Source: JADKBO01 sp965230345 (lineage in GTDB: Bacteria > Bacteroidota > Bacteroidia > Chitinophagales > Saprospiraceae). Taken from it: a stretch of DNA of 64,000 nt. Positions within the stretch are counted from its first letter, which is position 1. Each line of letters starts with the position of its first letter. Below the pieces are notes generated by a model that was not told where the DNA came from, made no database searches, and worked only from the letters and a program-made list of their open reading frames with translations. The stretch covers positions 1,116,001 through 1,180,000 of the forward strand of contig CBDDKR010000002.1 in the NCBI GenBank assembly GCA_965230345.1, written 5' to 3'. The position numbers and the translations under genes are program-made. Of the stretch, positions 43,387 through 51,188 are shown piece after piece.

Positions 43387-44152
43387 CTTCTTGTATTTTT
43401 TCGATTTTTATTGTTAATGCTTCGAATTCTTTTACCGATAGTTGTTCTGGTCTTTTCTGAAACACTTCTTCGTTTAAAATAGTTTTGTCTTTTACGAAAG
43501 ATTTCAAGGTGTTGCGCAACATTTTTCTTCTTTGATTGAAGCTGGCTTTTACAATTTGTCTAAACAAACGATGATTGCACTCCAATTTAGGTACACCTTG
43601 TCGAGTGAGTCGAATGACTGCAGAATGAACTTTTGGGGGTGGGTTGAATGCTCCCGGAGCAAGTTTCATTAACATCTCTCCTCGATAATAAGCCTGTGTC
43701 AACACTGATATTACCCCATACGTTTTGGACCCAGGAGGTGCAATAATTCTCTCAGCCATTTCCTTTTGAAACATACCTACCATTTCTGGAACCATTTCAT
43801 AACTGTTGATCATCTTAAAGACAATTTGAGAGGAAATGTTATAAGGGAAATTACCAATAATGTAAAAAGGCTTTCCATCAAATACTTTATGGAGGTTTAA
43901 TTTCAAAAAATCTAAGAATATAATATCCAATTCAGGATACTTATCCGTAAGAATTTTGACCATGTCTCTGTCGGCTTCAACAACAGAAAGATTAAACCCT
44001 TGTGGTATTAAGAATTGGGTTAACATACCTTGTCCAGGGCCTATTTCTAATACATTATCTAAACCTTCTTTTCGATCTAAAAAATGAGCAATGCGATTTG
44101 CGGTTTGGTCACTTGTTAGAAAATGTTGTCCGTATGACTTCTTTGCTCTCAA
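43376..44152 (-). CDS. rsmA: 16S rRNA (adenine1518/1519-N6)-dimethyltransferase
   Basis: A 258-aa methyltransferase that dimethylates two adjacent adenines in helix 45 of 16S rRNA. It begins K-S-Y-G-Q-H-F-L-T-S, has the SAM motif L-E-I-G-P-G-Q-G-M-L-T and the catalytic motif N-F-P-Y-N-I-S. The C-terminal helical domain (R-Q-I-V-K-A-S-F-N-Q-R-R-K-M-L-R-N-T-L) is complete. Its start overlaps the end of the secreted endonuclease gene by 4 bp, and its end overlaps yqeY by 11, forming a three-gene transcript. Confidence 0.95.
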   Translation of the reverse strand: MRAKKSYGQHFLTSDQTANRIAHFLDRKEGLDNVLEIGPGQGMLTQFLIPQGFNLSVVEADRDMVKILTDKYPELDIIFLDFLKLNLHKVFDGKPFYIIGNFPYNISSQIVFKMINSYEMVPEMVGMFQKEMAERIIAPPGSKTYGVISVLTQAYYRGEMLMKLAPGAFNPPPKVHSAVIRLTRQGVPKLECNHRLFRQIVKASFNQRRKMLRNTLKSFVKDKTILNEEVFQKRPEQLSVKEFEALTIKIEKIQEDES

Positions 44153-45252
44153 TCGTTTTTAAGTATTTTTTTAAGAATAATCTTTCCATTCGAGAATTGA
44201 ATTTTAATAAAATATATTCCAATTTTCAAAGGGAGTTCTAATTTGATGAGTTTGGATGAATTAGCTGGAACTAAATTGGTCCCATATTCTTTTACTATTT
44301 CTCCACGTACATCTAAAAGGTTGATATCGAACTCAATTTTGTCACTTGAACTAATTAAAATGTTCGAATAATCTTTGGCTGGATTAGGATAAGGATTAGA
44401 CACCCAAAGTCTATCTTTTTGGCTTACATCTTTTGTAGCAGTAAGCGGCCAACATGCATCACTTATTTCGTTACAATATAATCTAGATGCTAAAGAACAA
44501 TCTAATACAAAGGGATTAGGTATGTTATCTTGGTATTCTGCAATTTTTTTGGACCTTTTCCATTCAACCTCATCCACAGGATCATCAAAGTGCCATTGAC
44601 ATAGCGTTTCCCTTTGTTTTTCAAAGAAATCTGAATCTGCATCTAAGGCCTCTTGTCTGTATATGGTATAAAAGTAGAAAATCCCTCTTGCAATGTTTCC
44701 TTTTACGGATTCTCTAGGTTCGAAAATGTTTTCAATCGTATTGAAGTTTAGTTCGCTATATAGATCAATATTCGAACTTGGAACAGAAGGTGTTTTTACA
44801 TCTTTGTAATACCAAAAATCTGTTTGATTGTCATTGGATTCACCATATGGAAAACTTGATCGATCGCTGTTTACATCTGCTCTACAAGGATATAGATGAT
44901 GTAAATCACTTTTACCAAGCCCCTTTTCTGCACCCTTGCTTTGAGGATAAGAATGTTCGGCATTTATCCCTTTGTCGAACGCATCCATTGTTGGGTCTTC
45001 ATTTAAATCTAAGGTAATCTGATCACCTGTATAGATACACTCCAATTTATTACCAGGTAGGATATCAATAATCTTGTACAAAGTATCCCTTGCTGTGCCA
45101 TATGGCATTGTATAAGAGGTCTTATAATTTTCAATAACCTTCTGATACAACTGATCTCCATCAAGTCCAGGGAAGACGTCTTCATGATCAAATTGGCAAT
45201 ATCCATGATTTAATACGAAAACGCCTGATAATATGATTAGAATACTCCTCAT
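44149..45252 (-). CDS. Secreted endonuclease I family nuclease with type IX sorting domain
   Basis: A 367-aa protein: signal 1-19 (N-H-G-Y-C-Q), an endonuclease I (EndA/NucM) domain (~25-265) and a C-terminal sorting domain (~280-367, S-N-P-Y-P-N-P-A-K-D-Y start and K-I-I-L-K-K-I-L end). Catalytic core: A-E-H-S-Y-P-Q-S, D-L-H-H-L-Y-P-C, N-S-D-R-S-S-F-P-Y-G, G-N-I-A-R-G-I-F-Y-F-Y and W-H-F-D-D-P-V-D-E-V-E-W-K-R. It degrades extracellular DNA, probably for phosphate or nucleotide supply. Several Cys residues near 244-258 could pair after export. First gene of the run with rsmA and yqeY, an odd functional mix. Confidence 0.92.
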   Translation of the reverse strand: MRSILIILSGVFVLNHGYCQFDHEDVFPGLDGDQLYQKVIENYKTSYTMPYGTARDTLYKIIDILPGNKLECIYTGDQITLDLNEDPTMDAFDKGINAEHSYPQSKGAEKGLGKSDLHHLYPCRADVNSDRSSFPYGESNDNQTDFWYYKDVKTPSVPSSNIDLYSELNFNTIENIFEPRESVKGNIARGIFYFYTIYRQEALDADSDFFEKQRETLCQWHFDDPVDEVEWKRSKKIAEYQDNIPNPFVLDCSLASRLYCNEISDACWPLTATKDVSQKDRLWVSNPYPNPAKDYSNILISSSDKIEFDINLLDVRGEIVKEYGTNLVPANSSKLIKLELPLKIGIYFIKIQFSNGKIILKKILKND

Positions 45253-45406
45253 CTTGAAATTCGATTGAATTTATAAAGCGGTAAAGTTAGAAACAATCGG
45301 ACTATCGTGCAGGGTAAATAGAGATAAGTTTTAAGAAAGAATAGTTAAATAGAAGCAAGTATTAACAACTTTTTGCCGTATCAAAATCATTTCTCTGCAA
45401 ATAATG

Positions 45407-45437
45407 TTGGCTAATCAATTGATTATTACTACCTTTG
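45407..45437 (+). promoter_or_regulatory. Consensus promoter of the rpsF-rpsR-rplI operon
   Basis: TTG (45407-45409), 20 bp spacer, TACCTTTG (45430-45437): an exact fit to the Bacteroidota promoter TTG-N19/20-TAnnTTTG. Transcription would start near 45443, giving a leader of ~45 bases before rpsF. Confidence 0.78.
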
Positions 45438-45488
45438 CAGCCCTTTTAGGGAATTTATTATCTAACTTAAAAAATTACTTCAATTCAA

Positions 45489-45959
45489 ATGAAACATTAT
45501 GAAGTGACTTTCATCGTCGATCCCGTGCTGTCGGGCGATGAAATTAAAGCGACAGAACAAGTGTACGAGAGCATGTTGAAAGACGCTGGTTATCAAATCG
45601 TACATGTTGATGAAATGGGTTTAAAGCAGTTGGCTTACCCAATTAACAAAAGATCATCTGGAATTTACTACTGTATTGAATTCAGTGGAGAAACCGGTGA
45701 GATTATCAACAAATTAGAATTAGCACTTAGAAGGGACGAAAGAGTCATGAGATTCTTGACCATTTCTTTAGATAAATACGGTGTTAAGTATAATGATGAT
45801 AAGAGAAAGGGGTTAATTGGGAAAGTTGAGCGTAAGGACAAGTCTAAAAAAGACAAGAATGACAAAGGTTCTGGTAGAAAAGAATCACCAAAGCCGAAAC
45901 CAACTCCTAAACCAGAACCAAAAGCTGAGCCAGTAGTTGCTCAGAATGAAGAAGAATAA
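45489..45959 (+). CDS. rpsF: 30S ribosomal protein S6
   Basis: A 156-aa protein: residues 1-~100 are the S6 ferredoxin-like core (M-K-H-Y-E-V-T-F-I-V-D-P-V-L-S, L-A-Y-P-I-N-K-R-S-S-G-I-Y-Y and L-R-R-D-E-R-V-M-R-F-L-T). A tail of ~50 residues follows that is rich in Lys, Pro and Glu (K-S-K-K-D-K-N-D-K-G and P-K-P-K-P-T-P-K-P-E-P-K) and probably disordered; this is longer than the E. coli tail. S6 binds S18 and 16S rRNA in the platform of the small subunit. First gene of the operon. Confidence 0.96.
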   Translation: MKHYEVTFIVDPVLSGDEIKATEQVYESMLKDAGYQIVHVDEMGLKQLAYPINKRSSGIYYCIEFSGETGEIINKLELALRRDERVMRFLTISLDKYGVKYNDDKRKGLIGKVERKDKSKKDKNDKGSGRKESPKPKPTPKPEPKAEPVVAQNEEE

Positions 45960-45984
45960 TTCATCAACAAAAAAAAATTGAACA

Positions 45985-46251
45985 ATGGCATCTAGAGATG
46001 ATATAAAATTTCTTAGTAATCCTAACATAGGAAAGCAAAGAAAGAAATACTGTAGATTTAGAAAATTTGGAATTAAGCATATAGACTATAAGGATGCTGA
46101 TTTCTTATTACAGTTTATTAATGAGCAAGGAAAGATTCTTCCAAGAAGAATTACAGGTAACTCATTAAAATACCAAAAGAAAGTTGCAGTAGCGGTAAAA
46201 AGAGCAAGACACTTAGCTATTTTACCTTATGTAACGGATTTATTAAAATAA
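45985..46251 (+). CDS. rpsR: 30S ribosomal protein S18
   Basis: An 88-aa protein with the S18 signature K-K-Y-C-R-F and I-D-Y-K-D-A-D-F-L-L-Q-F-I-N-E-Q-G-K-I-L-P-R-R-I-T-G; the C-terminus K-R-A-R-H-L-A-I-L-P-Y is typical. A single Cys near residue 23 is present, so this is not the zinc-binding four-Cys form. It forms a heterodimer with S6, and stands 25 bp after rpsF. Confidence 0.97.
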   Translation: MASRDDIKFLSNPNIGKQRKKYCRFRKFGIKHIDYKDADFLLQFINEQGKILPRRITGNSLKYQKKVAVAVKRARHLAILPYVTDLLK

Positions 46252-46272
46252 TCATTTAAAACTACATAAATC

Positions 46273-46719
46273 ATGGAAATAATATTATTGAAAGACGTAG
46301 ATCGTGTAGGTTACAAGCATGAAGTAGTTACCGTTAAAAATGGTTATGGAAGAAACTACTTGATTCCTCAAAAGTTGGCTGTTATTGCTAACCCAACAAA
46401 TATGAAGAAGTTGGAAGCTCTAAGAGCTGAAGAAGAAGCTAAGGAGGCAGCTAGATTGGATGAGTATAAAGCCCTTGCTTCTCAATTAGAAGGAAAGACA
46501 CTTAAGGTTGGTGTTAAAGCTGGAACTTCAGGAAAGATATTTGGAAGTGTAACCAATATTCAAATTGCCAATGCAATTAAAGAGCAATTGGGTGTTGATA
46601 TTGAAAGAAGAAAAATTGTTCTTCCTACAGATGTTAAAGAAGTTGGAACTTATGCAGCAGATATTAACTTGCATAAAGAGGTTTCATTCCCACTAGATTT
46701 TGAACTAGTAGCAGAGTAA
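46273..46719 (+). CDS. rplI: 50S ribosomal protein L9
   Basis: A 148-aa protein, standard length. N-terminal RNA-binding domain M-E-I-I-L-L-K-D-V-D-R-V-G-Y-K-H-E-V-V-T-V-K-N-G-Y-G-R-N-Y-L-I-P, long linker helix (A-L-R-A-E-E-E-A-K-E-A-A-R) and C-terminal domain (G-K-I-F-G-S-V-T). Last gene of the operon, 21 bp after rpsR, ending at a strong terminator. Confidence 0.97.
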   Translation: MEIILLKDVDRVGYKHEVVTVKNGYGRNYLIPQKLAVIANPTNMKKLEALRAEEEAKEAARLDEYKALASQLEGKTLKVGVKAGTSGKIFGSVTNIQIANAIKEQLGVDIERRKIVLPTDVKEVGTYAADINLHKEVSFPLDFELVAE

Positions 46720-46748
46720 GAAACAGTCTAAAAAGACTTATGATATTT

Positions 46749-46781
46749 AGCCACTTCGTTTATCACGAAGTGGCTTTTTTT
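46749..46781 (+). terminator. Rho-independent terminator after rplI
   Basis: Perfect 10-bp stem AGCCACTTCG (46749-46758) and CGAAGTGGCT (46766-46775), 7-base loop, followed by seven T's to 46781. Confidence 0.93.
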
Positions 46782-47091
46782 GTGAATATTCTCAATAACC
46801 TAAGAGATATTTAAGTAAAAATGATTTTTAAAGGGTAAAATGGTTTTTCAATTATATTGTAAGTAAATCTTCTGATTTTTTAACCTTGCAAATAGTATAA
46901 TCCAGTTGAATAAAAATTGAAGCCAACGCGAACCATAACGCATAATGTTCATCGAACACCAGATCAGCTGTTCATTCCAGGTCCAAGTAATTATTACATT
47001 TTGATTTCTAAAAATATGTGGAGTCCAGAAACTACTTAAACGGGGTGATTCCGAAAAACCTTAAGAGTTTGATAAAATCAACTTATTAATT
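46782..47091. other. 310-bp spacer without a recognised gene
   Basis: No coding frame. A small symmetric word GTTC-ATC-GAAC around 46945-46956 is the only structure noticed. The promoter of the frameshifted outer-membrane gene must lie here, but no convincing -33/-7 pair was found. Confidence 0.35.
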
Positions 47092-47759
47092 ATGAAAAAC
47101 ACTTTTAAAATTTTAATTCTTTTTGTTGGAATTTCAATGTCAGCAGATTCGTTTGCACAAACTTACGGTGTAAGAGCTGGACTAAATTTATCAAATATGC
47201 TATTGAAGATGATAATCAAACTTATAGTGATGATTTCGACATGAGAATTGGTTATCACGTAGGAGCTGTAGTTGATGTCCCGATTTCTAATATGTTTTCC
47301 TTTGAAACGGGATTAATGTTATCCACGAAAGGATATAAACAAGAAACAGAAGTTGAATTTTTCGGTGAGACTATTGATACGGAAGTTAAAATGAATCTCT
47401 TATACCTTGATATACCATTAACAGGTAAGATTTTATACGATTTAGGAAAGGCTAAGATTTATGGGTCATTTGGTCCTCATATTGGTTTAGGTTTATCTGG
47501 AAAAGCTAAAACTGAGGTTTCTCAAGGAGGTACATCAGATAGTGATGAAATAGATGTAGAATGGGGTTCAGATGATGATGATAATTTAAGAAGATTTGAC
47601 TTTGTCCTAACAATTGGAGCAGGAGTTGAGTTTAATTCAATTGTTGTAGGAGTAACTTATGGCTTAGGACAGGCAAACCTTGCACCAAGTGACGATGGAG
47701 GAACAAACATTAAAAATAGAGTAATTGGTATTGCAGTAGGATATAATTTTGGATTGTAA
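47092..47759 (+). pseudogene. Outer-membrane beta-barrel gene broken by a one-base deletion
   Basis: ATG 47092 opens a signal peptide (F-V-G-I-S-M-S-A-D-S-F-A-Q) and the usual T-Y-G-V-R-A-G-L-N-L-S-N-M start of a PF13568-type porin-family barrel, but the frame then fails (stop at 47240-47242). Reading continues sensibly in the -1 frame from 47199 (A-I-E-D-D-N-Q-T-Y-S-D-D-F-D then M-R-I-G-Y-H-V-G-A) to the stop at 47759, ending G-I-A-V-G-Y-N-F-G-L as barrels do. One missing G between 47199 and 47200 (ATG-GCT read as ATGCT) explains it. The joined protein would be ~222 aa. Either a recent inactivating mutation, phase-variable switching, or a base-call error; the spot is not a homopolymer. Ends at a hairpin terminator. 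Confidence 0.78.
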
Positions 47760-47802
47760 GAAATGATTGTTCTTGTTGAGCTGGCAAATATTTGTAAGTA
47801 TG

Positions 47803-47842
47803 AAGTCTCGTATACGTGGAAGTACATATATGAGACTTTTTT
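47803..47842 (+). terminator. Terminator between convergent genes
   Basis: AAGTCTCGTAT (47803-47813) pairs with ATATGAGACTT (47828-47838) with one G-T pair and a 14-base loop, followed by T's to 47842. It ends the outer-membrane gene; on the other strand it lies past the stop of the tandem copy 1 gene. Confidence 0.78.
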
Positions 47843-47908
47843 ATTGTTTATAAAGTGTTTCTTTACAAAAAGAATTGCTCAGCCTCTTTGGACTTAAAAT
47901 CAAATACA

Positions 47909-49543
47909 TTATTCTTTCATGACAATTTGATTGAAAGAATGACCAAATTGGTCAACAATGTGGATGATGTACATTCCAGATTGGAGAAGATGTAGGTCGA
48001 AAAATGCCTGAAGGTTGTTGTCCAGTTTTTTTGTAAAGATGGTTTTCCCATTGAGGTCGAGTAGCGAAATTAATCCAGAATATTCAAAAGGGAAGTTGAT
48101 ATGGAGATAATCGGAAGCAGGGTTCGGGTAAACATTGATTTGATCAAGGATATAGGGTTGTTTTGTGTTGACATGTTTTACAGAAAAATCTTCGGCATCG
48201 ACAAGCATATGGCTTACAGCTCTAGCAGAGTGATCAACTTCAATAAAGCCATTTCCTAATGGCTCTGCATTTCCTTCATTTAGCTTGAGCAAATAGTATT
48301 CGTCATCGATTTTTGTAGAAGATATATCATTGGGGAATCTGTAGTTTTCCATTTCGATTGATCGAGCAATAAAAAATGAAGCCTTGTTATCAAAGTAAAG
48401 TAGATCAAGTGCGAGATGATCTTTCTCTTCGTACCAGTTAGACCCAATGACGACCAAAGAATTGTCTTCTTCATTCCAATCCAAGACGTTGTGCACTTGG
48501 TAATTGACGGGCAATTCTGCTTTGTGAATAATATTTCCCCTACGATCAACAACTACAAAATCTTTTCTTTTGTATTTAGAATTGGGCACACTTACATTAT
48601 AAGAAATAAGAAAGGACTGTTTGTCTTTTGCGACACGGAGCAATTTACCGCTGTTGGCAAAAAGTGCAACACTGTCGCCCACGACGATATTGACATCATG
48701 ACCTCTATGGTTGATGGTATGAAATGCGACTTTGGAAACATCGGTCCAGCCTACGTATAGGTAGGTTGTATCGTCCAATTGAACGGGGTTAGGCGTGCCT
48801 AAGCCTTCAAGGTAGCCAAAAGGACGAACAATGGTGTCGATGAATATTTCGTGTGATTTGCTATCAAATTTTCTAGTAGAGATTTCTACGAAATTTCTAT
48901 TTACATTATTCAACTTGCGAAAAGATAGAAGGCTGTCACCAATTTGAAAAAATTCATTGAGTCTAAGCGTAAGTATATATGTTCCACGAACCAAAGTGGA
49001 ATCAGAGGTGTCGGGTAGTTGAAGGTCGATGAGAGATCCATTATTTGGATCAAGTATTCTTTTGGTCATAAAAAGATTAAAAGCACCGTTACCAACATCA
49101 ACAGTGCCAAGATCGTAATCTACGGCATTTAGAAGCCCGATTATTTCCATATTGTCTTCGTTGTTAAAATACATCAACCTTCCTGCTTCCATCTTGCCAT
49201 TGTCTATTCCTAGACCGTAAGCATTAGACCAAATGACTTCGCCCGTCCAAAGATTTATTTTGGAGACATAAGACCTAGAAAATTCAGATGGGAGTGCTCT
49301 TCCGTATACTAAGGTGTACAAGAAGTCATTATGAATAATGTCGACATTATGGAGGGGCTTTCTCAAATAATTATATCCATCAGTCGTATCACCGATGACA
49401 GTAGAGTCAATGTAGGTGTGATACCAGATGGGTTCGAAATCCACAAAAGAAAGTGGTTCGTAGGGGTATTTGGGAAGATAGGTTTGAGCATTAGCGATGC
49501 TCAAACCTACCAACATAAATCCAATGAATAATAGGTGTTTCAT
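47909..49543 (-). CDS. Secreted type IX sorting-domain protein, tandem copy 1
   Basis: A 544-aa secreted protein: signal peptide 1-19 (ending A-N-A-Q), a ~430-residue domain with WD/kelch-like strands (W-T-G-E-V-I-W-S-N-A-Y-G, L-Y-V-G-W-T-D-V) and a C-terminal sorting domain starting V-Y-P-N-P (~467) and ending N-Q-I-V-M-K-E. The start ATG 49543 matches the M-K-H-L-L-F start of the other two copies (an ATG two codons upstream overlaps the preceding stop). It is the last of three tandem paralogues and shares most of its sequence with them. Variable blocks of its own: G-Y-L-E-G-L-G-T-P-N (about 240-250) and E-E-K-D-H-L-A-L-D-L-L (about 370-380). Function unknown; cell-surface or released. Confidence 0.85.
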   Translation of the reverse strand: MKHLLFIGFMLVGLSIANAQTYLPKYPYEPLSFVDFEPIWYHTYIDSTVIGDTTDGYNYLRKPLHNVDIIHNDFLYTLVYGRALPSEFSRSYVSKINLWTGEVIWSNAYGLGIDNGKMEAGRLMYFNNEDNMEIIGLLNAVDYDLGTVDVGNGAFNLFMTKRILDPNNGSLIDLQLPDTSDSTLVRGTYILTLRLNEFFQIGDSLLSFRKLNNVNRNFVEISTRKFDSKSHEIFIDTIVRPFGYLEGLGTPNPVQLDDTTYLYVGWTDVSKVAFHTINHRGHDVNIVVGDSVALFANSGKLLRVAKDKQSFLISYNVSVPNSKYKRKDFVVVDRRGNIIHKAELPVNYQVHNVLDWNEEDNSLVVIGSNWYEEKDHLALDLLYFDNKASFFIARSIEMENYRFPNDISSTKIDDEYYLLKLNEGNAEPLGNGFIEVDHSARAVSHMLVDAEDFSVKHVNTKQPYILDQINVYPNPASDYLHINFPFEYSGLISLLDLNGKTIFTKKLDNNLQAFFDLHLLQSGMYIIHIVDQFGHSFNQIVMKE

Positions 49544-49548
49544 AAGCA

Positions 49549-51183
49549 TTATTCTTTCATGACAATTTGATTGAAAGAATGACCAAATTGGTCAACAATG
49601 TGGATGATGTACATTCCAGATTGGAGAGGATGTAGGTCGAAAAATGCCTGAAGGTTGTTGTCCAGTTTTTTTGTAAAGATGGTTTTCCCATTGAGATCGA
49701 GTAGCGAAATTAAGCCAGAATATTCAAAAGGGAAGTTGATATGGAGATAATCGGAAGTGGGGTTAGGGTAAACATTGATTTGATCAAGGATATAGGGTTG
49801 TTTTGTATTGACATGTTTTACAGAAAAATCCTCGTCATCGACAAGCATATGGCTTACAGCTCTAGCAGAGTGATCAACTTCAATAAAGCCATTTCCTAAT
49901 GGCTCTGCATTTCCTTCATTTAGCTTGAGCAAATAGTATTCGTCATCGATTTTTGTAGAAGATATATCATTGGGAAATCGATAATCTTTCATAATGTAAG
50001 AGTGTGCTAGAAACATATTACCAACTTGATCAAAGTAAACGATTTCAAGAGCACCATATTCGTCAATTCCATACCAGTTAGACCCAATGACGACCAAAGA
50101 ATTGTCTTCTTCATTCCAATCCAAGACGTTGTGCACTTGGTAATTGACGGGCAATTCTGCTTTGTGAATAATATTTCCCCTACGATCAACAACTACAAAA
50201 TCTTTTCTTTTGTATTTAGAATTGGGTACACTTACATTATAAGAAATAAGAAAGGACTGTTTGTCTTTTGCGACACGGAGCAAATTGCCACTGTTGGCAA
50301 AACGTGCAACACTGTCGCCCACGACGATATTGACATCATGACCTCTATGGTTGATGGTGTGAAATGTAACTTTGGAAACATCGGTCCAGCCTAAATAGAG
50401 GTAGGTTGTATCATCCAATTGAACGGGGTTCGTTTCATCAATTCCTGAAATAATACCAAAAGGACTAATAATGGTGTCAATGAATATTTCGTGTGATTTG
50501 CTATCAAATTTTCTAGTAGAGATTTCTATAGTTTTTCTGTTTATTTTGGTAAGTCTTCTAAAGTATTGAATACTGTCACCTCTGGGAAACATTTCGTTGT
50601 TTCGAAAGGAAAGTTGATAGTTACCTCTGACTAAGGCAGTATCATTTATGTTAGGTTGGAAGTTTTGGAGAATAGTACCGTCGTCAATGTCAAAAATTCT
50701 TTTGGTCATAAATAGATCATTGGCAGCGGGAATTAAGAATTCATTTCCTACACCATACGGCAATGGGTATCTAAACCCAATGATCTCAAGATTGTCTTTG
50801 TTGTTAAAATACATCAACCTTCCTGCTTCCATCTTGCCATTGTCTATTCCTAGACCGTAAGCATTAGACCAAATGACTTCGCCCGTCCAAAGATTTATTT
50901 TGTTAATATATGTACGTGTAAAGTTGGTAGTAAGGGACCTTCCAGTGATTAAAGTATACAAGAAGTCATTATGAATAATGTCGACATTATGGAGGGGTTT
51001 TCTCAAATAATTATATCCATCAGTCGTATCACCGATGACAGTAGAGTCAATATAGGTGTGATACCAGATGGGTTCGAAATCCACAAAAGAAAGTGGTTCG
51101 TAGGGGTACTTGGGAAGGTAGGTTTGAGCATTAGCGATGCTCAAACCTACCAACATAAATCCAATGAATAATAGGTGTTTCAT
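49549..51183 (-). CDS. Secreted type IX sorting-domain protein, tandem copy 2
   Basis: A 544-aa paralogue of copies 1 and 3 with the same signal peptide, sorting domain (V-Y-P-N-P-T) and body strands. It is the most divergent of the three between residues ~80 and ~225 (for example F-R-Y-P-L-P-Y-G-V-G-N-E-F where the others read L-L-N-A-V-D-Y-D-L-G-T), but shares S-K-Y-K-R-K-D-F-V-V (~310) and the R-F-P-N-D-I-S-S-T-K block (~390) with copy 1, and G-I-I-S-G-I-D-E-T-N (~240) with copy 3. It starts 5 bp after the stop of copy 3, so the three form one transcript. Function unknown. Confidence 0.85.
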   Translation of the reverse strand: MKHLLFIGFMLVGLSIANAQTYLPKYPYEPLSFVDFEPIWYHTYIDSTVIGDTTDGYNYLRKPLHNVDIIHNDFLYTLITGRSLTTNFTRTYINKINLWTGEVIWSNAYGLGIDNGKMEAGRLMYFNNKDNLEIIGFRYPLPYGVGNEFLIPAANDLFMTKRIFDIDDGTILQNFQPNINDTALVRGNYQLSFRNNEMFPRGDSIQYFRRLTKINRKTIEISTRKFDSKSHEIFIDTIISPFGIISGIDETNPVQLDDTTYLYLGWTDVSKVTFHTINHRGHDVNIVVGDSVARFANSGNLLRVAKDKQSFLISYNVSVPNSKYKRKDFVVVDRRGNIIHKAELPVNYQVHNVLDWNEEDNSLVVIGSNWYGIDEYGALEIVYFDQVGNMFLAHSYIMKDYRFPNDISSTKIDDEYYLLKLNEGNAEPLGNGFIEVDHSARAVSHMLVDDEDFSVKHVNTKQPYILDQINVYPNPTSDYLHINFPFEYSGLISLLDLNGKTIFTKKLDNNLQAFFDLHPLQSGMYIIHIVDQFGHSFNQIVMKE

Positions 51184-51188
51184 AAGTA

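Noticed and set aside
47190..47205. Programmed -1 frameshift in the outer-membrane gene
   Set aside because: No slippery heptamer (X-XXY-YYZ) at the junction; a deletion or an error explains it better.
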